A DNA stretch of 6,690 nucleotides, taken from positions 1-6,690 of the forward strand of contig JBOEGW010000024.1 of assembly GCA_050633625.1 (NCBI GenBank). The letters run 5' to 3'. This DNA comes from JBOEGW01 sp050633625. GTDB taxonomy: Bacteria; Pseudomonadota; Alphaproteobacteria; Rhodobacterales; Rhodobacteraceae. The translations under genes were made by a program, and so were the position numbers. Of the stretch, positions 1-4,875 are shown one piece after another (position 1 is the stretch's first letter; every line of letters starts with the position of its first letter). The notes under the pieces are model-generated. The model made no database searches. It was not told the origin of the DNA and was given only the letters and a program-made list of their open reading frames with translations.

Positions 1-1
1 A

Positions 2-21
2 CCAACTTTCAACCATATCTC
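2..21 (+). repeat. Left copy of perfect 20-bp inverted repeat at window edges
   Basis: The 20 bases CCAACTTTCAACCATATCTC recur as an exact reverse complement at 6671-6690. A 20-mer match placed exactly at both edges is far beyond chance in a window this size. Homology to the DGQHR gene begins right after base 21, so this copy is best read as the tip of something lying to the left, such as an insertion sequence. The identity of the repeat is unknown to me. Confidence 0.9.
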
Positions 22-866
22 GGCAGCATCGACTTGCTGGCTTTCTAGATAAGGATGACAACTACTCTTTCGATTTTTCGGAAGACGGACCTTTCGACAT
101 CAATGTCTCGATTTTCATTGGCGCGGATTTATCCCAACAGGCTACCGTCTTCGCCACGGTCAATTTGGCTCAAACTAAGGTGAACCGAAGTCTTGTCTAT
201 GATTTAGAGGATTTTTCAAAAGCCCGCAGCCCGTATAAATCTTGCCATGATATTTCAGTGGCCTTGGACTCGTTTGGGACGAAAGGCGGCAATGCAGAGT
301 CTAATGGGCCGTTGTTCGAACGGATAAAACGCCTAGGCGTTGCCACGCCGGGTAGAACAGGGGAAACTATTACGCAGGCGTCGTTTGTAGAGTCGCTGGT
401 AAAATTCATTTCACTCCAACCTCTTGCTGACAGGAACACGTTGCTCGATGGCAAACGTCTAAGCCGTGCCACTGATGACGAATTGAAGAAGGTGCCGTTT
501 CGAAATTTGTTCCTTGACGAAAGGGACTTGGACATCGCTGAAATTATCAACAACTATTTTACGGCGATAAGGAGGAAATGGCCTGAGTCTTGGAACAATC
601 CAACCAGACAAGGAAACATTCTACCAAAGACAAACGCCTTCAAAGCATTCATGAAATACCTGAAGGACGATGTCTATGAAGTCGCAGTTGAAGGAAAGTT
701 TGGGACAATTCCCAGCGTTGATGACTTCTATTCTTACTTTGAGGACCTTGAACTGACAGACCAAGATTTCAACACTCGGAACTTTGCTCCCGGTAGCGGT
801 GGCCAAGCTTCATTTTTGAAAGTACTGCGGCGCGAGATCTCACCGGACGATCTTTTTGAAACCTAA
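3..866 (+). CDS. DGQHR-domain protein, N-terminus missing
   Basis: An open frame runs from the window edge (first complete codon at 3) to a TAA stop at 864-866, 287 residues with no proper start. It matches the DGQHR-domain family, which includes the phosphorothioation regulator DndB and relatives found in mobile and defence islands. The anchor motif is at 18-32: the frame reads I-S-R-Q-H-R-L-A-G-F where the family has I-D-G-Q-H-R. The family block F-A-T-V-N-x-x-Q-T-K-V-N-R-S-L-V-Y-D-L follows at about 147-203. The C-terminus looks natural. Roughly the first 100 residues expected for the family are absent. A TTG at 165 is not a credible start because it lies after the motif. The Asp-Gly pair is lost exactly at the end of the 2-21 repeat, so I infer a truncated, probably inactive gene. 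It is AT-richer than its neighbours, which suggests a separate origin. Its cellular role is not predictable from the sequence. Confidence 0.8.
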   Translation, partial: QLSTISRQHRLAGFLDKDDNYSFDFSEDGPFDINVSIFIGADLSQQATVFATVNLAQTKVNRSLVYDLEDFSKARSPYKSCHDISVALDSFGTKGGNAESNGPLFERIKRLGVATPGRTGETITQASFVESLVKFISLQPLADRNTLLDGKRLSRATDDELKKVPFRNLFLDERDLDIAEIINNYFTAIRRKWPESWNNPTRQGNILPKTNAFKAFMKYLKDDVYEVAVEGKFGTIPSVDDFYSYFEDLELTDQDFNTRNFAPGSGGQASFLKVLRREISPDDLFET

Positions 867-874
867 AGGCATGG

Positions 875-902
875 GCTTGCTCGACCAATAGATCGGGCAA
901 GC
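875..902 (+). terminator. Likely terminator of the DGQHR gene
   Basis: A 10-bp stem (875-884 with 893-902, one G-T wobble) encloses an 8-base loop, starting 8 nt after the TAA stop at 864-866. It is followed on the + strand by AAAATTT, a weak rather than classic T tract. It separates the + strand gene from the oppositely oriented 65-residue gene that ends at 934. Confidence 0.55.
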
Positions 903-933
903 AAAATTTGAACGGTATATGCCGCCAAGCGTA

Positions 934-1131
934 CTACTGTAGAACCTTTCTCGCTTGCTCCAACGCGGCGCTGTTCTTCACCCATTGCCACGGCGTGCGC
1001 GGCTTCCTCGACTTCGCCAATTCAGGGTTTGCCTTGGCATCGCTGACCGCAGCACGTAGGCGTTCGCGGGCTTCGCGCGGGTCGATCTTCAGTTCTTCGC
1101 AAAGGGTTTTCAGTGTGACGATATCGGCCAT
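934..1131 (-). CDS. 65-residue conserved hypothetical protein
   Basis: The product starts MADIVTLKTLCEELKIDPRE and ends with a W-Q-W segment and an Ala/Leu-rich helix. I recall similar short hypotheticals in alphaproteobacteria, but no function is established that I can name. The N-terminal part (about residues 5-27) reads like a small helix-turn-helix: a VTLKTLCEEL helix, a KIDPREAR turn, then a helix to AAV. A compact DNA-binding role is possible but is inference. No membrane segment or signal peptide is present. The start is well supported: TAGGAGA lies 6 nt upstream of the ATG at 1131. The gene is divergent from the GIY-YIG gene at 1249, so both are probably controlled from the shared 117-bp interval. 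It overlaps a 78-codon frame on the other strand, which I regard as its shadow. Confidence 0.75.
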   Translation of the reverse strand: MADIVTLKTLCEELKIDPREARERLRAAVSDAKANPELAKSRKPRTPWQWVKNSAALEQARKVLQ

Positions 1132-1248
1132 GTCGATCTCCTAAGTTGCTGATGCAGATCGATAAGACGCGGATGGCACCGATGTCAGGGATAACCCCAA
1201 CACCCCGATCACCAGTCAACCGCGAGGGCGCTCGCAGATCGGGGCAGT
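1132..1248. promoter_or_regulatory. Divergent control region with two nested dyads
   Basis: This interval separates the 65-residue gene (-) from the GIY-YIG gene (+). It holds two perfect inverted repeats built on GATCG/CGATC. One is TCGATCT/AGATCGA at 1133-1139 and 1156-1162, just before the - strand ATG. The other is CCCCGATC/GATCGGGG at 1203-1210 and 1237-1244, ending 4 nt before the + strand ATG, with an inner GCGAG/CTCGC stem at 1222-1226 and 1231-1235. On the - strand a possible -35 (TTGACT, 1219-1214) and a weak -10 (GGTTAT) 17 nt further lie inside this region. The dyads could be operator sites or mRNA hairpins over the ribosome binding sites. The sequence alone cannot decide which. 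Confidence 0.4.
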
Positions 1249-1629
1249 ATGGGGCTTCACCTTACCGAACCAATCAAATGGGAAAATCGAGGGAATTTGC
1301 CGCAACGGGCTGGCATCTATGTAATCGCGAAGGGCGAGCCGACCAACATCGTCTACATTGGCAGGACGTGGGCGGCCAAGGGTATCAGGAGTCGAATACG
1401 CCAGTTCCATAGATCAGCGTCGACCGGCAAGAAGGGCCATGCTGGCGGCGTTACCTTTTACGGCGTTTTCCATGGCGAAACATCCGACCTTTGGGTCTCG
1501 GTGCACCTGCCAGATGGGATCGACCAAGCTGGGCACATCCTCCATCCCTACATCGCCTACGCCGAAAGGCGGCTGATCTGGGAGCATGTTGAAGCGCATG
1601 GGGCGCTGCGGGTGTGCAACTCGGAATGA
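1249..1629 (+). CDS. GIY-YIG domain nuclease-like protein
   Basis: This 126-residue protein is a stand-alone GIY-YIG domain, the fold of UvrC N-terminal and homing-endonuclease cleavage modules, which cut DNA using a metal ion. The diagnostic pair is visible: A-G-I-Y at residues 21-24 and V-Y-I-G-R-T at 35-40. Next come the conserved arginine region (R47, R49 or R51), the E-R-R-L-I helix whose E106 is the expected metal-binding glutamate, and a terminal C-N at 123-124. The length fits a single domain, and no DNA-binding partner domain is fused. The ATG at 1249 is the first start after an in-frame stop at 1192. Its ribosome site is poor: only GGGG at 1241-1244, spaced 4 nt, and this lies in a hairpin arm. 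It may be element cargo, for example an anti-competitor or repair-like nuclease; its target is unknown. It is divergent from the 65-residue gene. Confidence 0.82.
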   Translation: MGLHLTEPIKWENRGNLPQRAGIYVIAKGEPTNIVYIGRTWAAKGIRSRIRQFHRSASTGKKGHAGGVTFYGVFHGETSDLWVSVHLPDGIDQAGHILHPYIAYAERRLIWEHVEAHGALRVCNSE

Positions 1630-1915
1630 CCTGCAACAAATCCCCGGCAGGTAGAGCAATACGCCCGCGCGGCGGCGTTGCAATGCGCCAGCAGCGCCAG
1701 TTCCGGTGTTTTCCGAGCACACCCTACGAAATTGAGTCAGAGGCGCTGTGTGGCCCGCTGAGGGGTCCTCCCGCCATCTCCGCCGCGAGGTCTGGCAAAA
1801 CCTGCCGATGGTCCTCGTGTGACCTCTACGCGGGCCGGTGGGGTTTCACCTGACCGGACTCCTCAACTTTCTTATCGAGATTACATCAACCAACTTTCCA
1901 AGGAGGAATTTGAAA
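1630..1915. other. Poorly coding tract between GIY-YIG and DUF2628-like genes
   Basis: No frame here has a convincing start, ribosome site or recognisable product. A weak 6-bp stem, ACCTGC at 1629-1634 with GCAGGT at 1647-1652, sits at the GIY-YIG stop codon but lacks a T tract. A 21-bp near copy (18 of 21 identical) of the start of the GIY-YIG gene lies at 1839-1859. The tract may be a decayed gene or a long leader for the next gene. Confidence 0.4.
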
Positions 1916-2146
1916 ATGGCCATCAGCGCGAAGTGGAGCTTCAACGGCGAAACCAAGGTCATACTCGGCAACTGGCATAGGCTGTGGTCCCTGCTATTCG
2001 GGCCATTCTACTATCTGTTCAAGGGCATGTGGCTTTGGGCGATCTTGTCGTTCTTCACCCTCAACGGACTCTGGATCGGGTTCCCGCTCTACAACCGATC
2101 CATCGTGTTGCGCCACTTTCACCGCAAAGGCTGGGTGCAAGAATGA
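1916..2146 (+). CDS. Small DUF2628-like membrane protein
   Basis: This 76-residue protein is largely hydrophobic between residues 21 and 59, with two likely membrane-spanning stretches around L23-F35 and W39-L58. The pattern W-S-L-L-F-G-P-F-Y-Y-L-F-K-G-M-W followed by Y-N-R-S and a basic tail (R-H-F-H-R-K-G) resembles DUF2628 inner-membrane proteins, whose function is unknown. I chose the ATG at 1916 because AAGGAGG at 1900-1906 lies 9 nt upstream, a strong site. The frame is open back to an earlier ATG at 1838, but that stretch has no family resemblance and no ribosome site. The TGA stop overlaps a following ATG as ATGA at 2143-2146. There is no signal peptide. The protein may be cargo, and no link with the replication genes is evident. 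Confidence 0.75.
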   Translation: MAISAKWSFNGETKVILGNWHRLWSLLFGPFYYLFKGMWLWAILSFFTLNGLWIGFPLYNRSIVLRHFHRKGWVQE

Positions 2147-2271
2147 CCAACCACCTCGATTGCTACCCGTATGAAACCCAGCGAGCAGCAACGAAACCCA
2201 GCGGCGATCCCGACTGCTTGAAAAGGTTCACCAATTCAGCTTCGGCTCGCGCCCGAAAGACTGATATGTAG
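2143..2271 (+). CDS. Possible 42-residue coupled small ORF
   Basis: A 42-codon frame starts at the ATG that overlaps the stop of the DUF2628-like gene (ATGA) and ends at TAG 2269-2271. The product, beginning MTNHLDCYPYETQRAATKPS, is polar and not recognisable. The overlap geometry is typical of translational coupling and is the only support. A 20-bp-period direct repeat lies inside it, which argues for a regulatory or origin sequence instead. Confidence 0.25.
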   Translation: MTNHLDCYPYETQRAATKPSGDPDCLKRFTNSASARARKTDM

Positions 2272-2552
2272 TCAACGGGTCAGTCCGAGGCGTTCCGCGC
2301 GGTGCCCGATGCGGCGCTGTCACAAGGCGACCACAGGCGGATGGGGGAGGTGTTTTTTTTTGACGGAGCGCACCCTGCGGGCAGACGAGGGGTCATATCG
2401 ACTGCCGAGATTTTCGGCCCTGAGCCGCTGCCGCCCCTCGAAATGAAGTTGCTCAAGCTTCTCATCTTTCTCACCGATTACGTGACAACCTTGGATATCG
2501 ATGTTGCTCACGATTTTTCTGAGAAAGTTGATCAGCTTGAGCATCTTCGACG
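2147..2552. other. 406-bp weakly coding tract downstream of the replication operon; origin candidate
   Basis: This stretch lies between the DUF2628-like gene and the end of the helicase gene, where both transcription units converge. It contains the 20-bp-period direct repeats at 2171-2203, a run of nine T at 2353-2361, and a widely spaced perfect 10-bp inverted repeat (TGCTCAAGCT at 2450-2459, AGCTTGAGCA at 2534-2543). It ends in an AT-richer segment at about 2440-2550. A GTG-initiated 84-codon + frame (2302-2556) spans part of it. Its codons look unselected, it has no ribosome site, and it runs into the helicase stop codon, so I give it little weight. No clear T-tailed terminator for the - strand operon is visible. 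Confidence 0.35.
2171..2203 (+). repeat. Two iteron-like direct repeats, 20-bp period
   Basis: A(T/C)GAAACCCAGCG occurs at 2171-2183 and 2191-2203, identical at 12 of 13 bases and spaced exactly 20 bp. Two helical turns is the usual spacing of plasmid iterons. With only two copies this is suggestive, not proof of an origin. Confidence 0.4.
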
Positions 2553-3524
2553 CTAAGACTCAGCAAGTTTCCAAACCCACGTCTTCCCCTTCTTCTCGGA
2601 TTTGACGCCCGCCTCACGCTTTGCCCGGTTCAGCGTCGGGCGCGAGATTTCGGCGTCAGCAGCCCGTATGAAAAGCTCAGCCGAGGGCAGAGGCCCCTTT
2701 GCCAGCACCTCGCGTAGGAACTCGACGGCGCGCGCTTCCTCGCTCTGATCATCCTGCCCTTGTCGCTCAAGATCATCGGCAGAATAGTGCGTTGTGCCGC
2801 GCCATTCGATCACAGGCAGGCCCTTAGGCTGCGCCACGATCTCGTAGACATAGCTTTGGGGCTTCGCGCCGATGTTGTTCTTGACCTGCGCAAGGATGCG
2901 CAAGTTTTCGTTCTCAGGGTGCTTGGCGACCGCGAGCGCTGTCCGGGCCACCCCAATCACGTCGATTGACCCGACGCCCCGGTATATGGCTTTCCCCTTG
3001 CCGCCCTTCGTCCAGTGTCGGATGACGATGACCGCCGGGCCGTATTCCTTGAACAACTTGTCGAGTTGGTGAAGCCCGGCCCGGATCGATGTTGGCTTTC
3101 CTAGGTCAACCTTGTCCGACAGGAAGGAATAGAGCGTATCGATCACCACGAGGTCCGGCGTGTGGTCTTCCAGTTCCTGCCGCAAACGCCTTTGCCCCTT
3201 GTCGTCAAACACGATGAAGTCGTCGAGGACGCGGACCCGTTTCAGGTCCGCCCCCATTTGCTCCATGCGCGGCCTGATCGTGTCGGCAGCGTCATCCTCT
3301 GAACTGATGTAGAGCACATTACCCTTCTGAATGCGTGACCCATCCGGCAGCTTGCCGCCCCGGGTCACCAGCGCGGCGATGTGCATACACAAATACGATT
3401 TGCCGAGTTCGGGATCACCTTCGAGAATTGTGGTTTTCTCGTATGGGATCAATGAAGGCCATAGCCAGTCGATTTCTTTCGCTTCGATCTCGGCGAGCGT
3501 GCGGAATGTATCGTCCTTCGTCAT
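2553..3524 (-). CDS. RepA-like AAA family ATPase (replicative helicase type)
   Basis: This 323-residue protein has the RecA/AAA_25 fold of RepA-type plasmid and phage helicases, which are hexameric 5'-3' DNA unwinding motors. Walker A is G-D-P-E-L-G-K-S at residues 36-43. The S-S-E-D-D segment at 74-78 is typical of this group, and Walker B is D-L-V-V-I-D at 124-129. The downstream I-R-H-W-T-K-G-G-K and G-V-G-S-I-D-V-I-G-V-A-R segments match the family sensor and arginine region. The last 65 or so residues look like a winged helix. I chose the ATG at 3524 because GGAGG lies 7-8 nt upstream and because it overlaps the primase stop as ATGA (3521-3524). The frame is open to 3620, but that extension only reads the primase gene out of frame. 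Coupled translation implies that primase and helicase act together at a fork. The usual Gly after G-D-P in Walker A is Glu here, a position tolerated by GxxxxGKS. Confidence 0.9.
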   Translation of the reverse strand: MTKDDTFRTLAEIEAKEIDWLWPSLIPYEKTTILEGDPELGKSYLCMHIAALVTRGGKLPDGSRIQKGNVLYISSEDDAADTIRPRMEQMGADLKRVRVLDDFIVFDDKGQRRLRQELEDHTPDLVVIDTLYSFLSDKVDLGKPTSIRAGLHQLDKLFKEYGPAVIVIRHWTKGGKGKAIYRGVGSIDVIGVARTALAVAKHPENENLRILAQVKNNIGAKPQSYVYEIVAQPKGLPVIEWRGTTHYSADDLERQGQDDQSEEARAVEFLREVLAKGPLPSAELFIRAADAEISRPTLNRAKREAGVKSEKKGKTWVWKLAES

Positions 3525-4477
3525 TTGGGCACCTCCACCGTGTCGAGAATGCGGAAAATCTCCTCCTCCAGTTTTCCGAGGTCGTCGCCGTGCTTTTCTC
3601 GAAAATACGGACTGCCCCAAATCACAGCTGCAATCTCGTTGGGCGTAGCGCCCGCCTCACCGAGTCCAGCCACCATCGCGTAAATGCGATTGGAACGGTT
3701 CTCTGCCCGCACTTCCGCGTGCCTGATCAGTGACCGGGTGGACGCGCTCAAGTGCCGTCGATACTTCTTGAATACGGCCATCAGGTCATGCCGAAATGGA
3801 TCAAGATCGGTGCGAGGAACCGCTGCGGCCTTTCGCCGGATACTCGATGCCAACAGCGTCGGTCGTTCAGAGATCGGACCAGATGCGAAATGCAGCATCG
3901 GTATGAACGGCTTCCCATATTCCGGCTTGTGGTTGAATGAACCGGGGAGGCGCAGGATCTTGTTGGCAGAGCTTCCCGCTTTGTCGCCGCCATGCCGGTA
4001 GGCAAGCGCCTTGGAGAATGCCGAGGCCTCCGCGTAATCGTGAAAGGCGTCCCAGAACCAAATAGCCTGCGTTCGCCCCGGTGATGTCTGCCAGATCATT
4101 GAAGGATGCGGCTTGAAAGCAAACGGATCAGCGCCGTCTACGTCACACCAACCCAACCATGAGTCTGCGACGCTGACGAGGCGGCGGTCCCGACGCACGT
4201 AAACATTGGGGCTGAAATACTGGTCAAAATGGTGGCGGTCATACTTCCACAGAAGCGTTGATAGCCGCATATCCGGTTTCAGCCTTCGAAACTTCTGGAT
4301 CATTTTTTGCGATCCGCGCTTTCGAAAAACGAGGTTCACGAAAAGCTCATCCGGGCATTCAAGATGGGGTTCCCAAAGGGCGAAGAGAAATTCCTCTTGG
4401 TCCTTGATGACAACGCGCTCCGCCCACCCATCTTTCCAAAGCGCGGGGGTTGCATAGTCGTCCAAACAATAGTTCAT
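3521..4477 (-). CDS. RepB-like / PrimPol-type DNA primase
   Basis: This 318-residue protein resembles the archaeo-eukaryotic-type primases of plasmids (RepB-like primase domain), which make primers for replication. Features in order: W-C-D-V-D at 110-114, supplying the metal-binding D112 and D114; S-P-G-R-T-Q-A-I-W at 132-140, the nucleotide-binding strand; and K-I-L-R-L-P-G-S-F-N-H-K at 173-184, the family signature after the third acidic region. At 261-311, R-S-N-R-I-Y-A-M-V and the following helices resemble the PriCT-type C-terminal domain. I chose the ATG at 4477, which has GAGGAA about 7 nt upstream. The frame is open to an upstream start at 4507, which lacks a ribosome site. Its stop overlaps the helicase start (ATGA), so the pair is an operon. 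In P4 satellites these activities are fused in one protein; here they are split, as in IncQ plasmids. No separate initiator (RepC-like) gene is seen. Confidence 0.85.
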   Translation of the reverse strand: MNYCLDDYATPALWKDGWAERVVIKDQEEFLFALWEPHLECPDELFVNLVFRKRGSQKMIQKFRRLKPDMRLSTLLWKYDRHHFDQYFSPNVYVRRDRRLVSVADSWLGWCDVDGADPFAFKPHPSMIWQTSPGRTQAIWFWDAFHDYAEASAFSKALAYRHGGDKAGSSANKILRLPGSFNHKPEYGKPFIPMLHFASGPISERPTLLASSIRRKAAAVPRTDLDPFRHDLMAVFKKYRRHLSASTRSLIRHAEVRAENRSNRIYAMVAGLGEAGATPNEIAAVIWGSPYFREKHGDDLGKLEEEIFRILDTVEVPK

Positions 4478-4557
4478 GGTTATTTCCTCAAAAAGGCGTT
4501 GTGACACAGGGCGGAAAAACCGCGTGTGGTGTCTGCTGGTTGGTTGGGGGTTGCCGG
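4478..4557 (-). promoter_or_regulatory. Leader between AlpA-type gene and primase
   Basis: This 80-bp gap precedes the primase-helicase operon. Read on the - strand it contains a hairpin, ACAC-GCGG then five T then CCGC-CCT-GTGT (4527-4504), with a 3-nt bulge. A CCTTTTTGAGGAAA segment carrying the primase ribosome site follows. On the + strand, 4538-4550 is GGTTGGTTGGGGG, a possible two-tetrad quadruplex. The hairpin could be an attenuator of readthrough from the AlpA-type gene or part of a promoter region. No confident -35/-10 pair was found. Confidence 0.3.
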
Positions 4558-4782
4558 TCAGTATTCTGCGTAGTGCGTACGAGCGCGCTCAGCGTCGCGC
4601 TCAGCAAGCCAGTCCTCGATCTCGGACATGAACCAAGCAACGCTGGTCCCGGCCATGCGTATCCGTCTAGGAAAGCACCCTCGCGCCTCCCATCGCAGCA
4701 GAGTTGTTCGGCTGACGTCGATGCCAAGGCGCTTGAGGTCGTCACGCGTGGCTAAGGTCTTGCGACCGTCTTCAATTTTCAT
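4558..4782 (-). CDS. AlpA-family regulator / excisionase-like protein
   Basis: This 74-residue protein is a MerR-fold winged-helix protein of the AlpA/phage-regulatory family. Members activate integrase or excision and replication genes in P4-like satellites or act as recombination directionality factors. The recognition segment V-S-R-T-T-L-L-R-W-E-A-R-G is at 23-35. The wing F-P-R-R-I-R-M-A-G-T-S-V-A-W is at 37-50, and the signature E-I-E-D-W-L-A-E-R at 54-62. I chose the ATG at 4782 because GGAGG lies about 7 nt upstream. The frame is open to 4836, but the added residues do not match the family. It sits 93 nt after the 179-residue gene and 80 nt before the primase, the usual place between integration and replication modules. 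Whether it acts on att DNA or on a promoter cannot be read from sequence. Confidence 0.9.
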   Translation of the reverse strand: MKIEDGRKTLATRDDLKRLGIDVSRTTLLRWEARGCFPRRIRMAGTSVAWFMSEIEDWLAERDAERARTHYAEY

Positions 4783-4806
4783 GATGGTCCTCCATCGGTT
4801 GATGAA

Positions 4807-4816
4807 GGGGCGCCCC
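4807..4816. promoter_or_regulatory. 10-bp GC palindrome upstream of the AlpA-type gene
   Basis: GGGGCGCCCC is a perfect self-complementary 10-mer centred about 30 nt before the AlpA-type ATG at 4782. It could be an operator for autoregulation. A single short GC palindrome in GC-rich DNA is weak evidence. Confidence 0.2.
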
Positions 4817-4875
4817 ATTGTTTTACATGCCGTCACAGATTAGCAGCGGCGACAGGGCGAAGCGCGGGACACAAA

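Noticed and set aside
908..1144. 78-codon + strand frame over the 65-residue gene
   Set aside because: Antisense to a gene with a strong ribosome site and a more protein-like sequence, so a shadow.
1614..1853. 79-codon + strand frame overlapping the GIY-YIG stop
   Set aside because: No ribosome site, and Arg/Pro-rich composition expected of random GC-rich sequence.
2320..2544. 74-codon - strand frame just after the helicase stop
   Set aside because: No ribosome site upstream of its ATG and no family resemblance, so probably a chance frame.
2302..2556. 84-codon + strand frame from GTG
   Set aside because: No ribosome site, no recognisable product, three Phe codons created by a T run, and it ends inside the helicase stop. 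Kept only as part of the intergenic description.
3335..3733. Long + strand frames over the helicase-primase junction
   Set aside because: Antisense to two well-supported genes and not recognisable.
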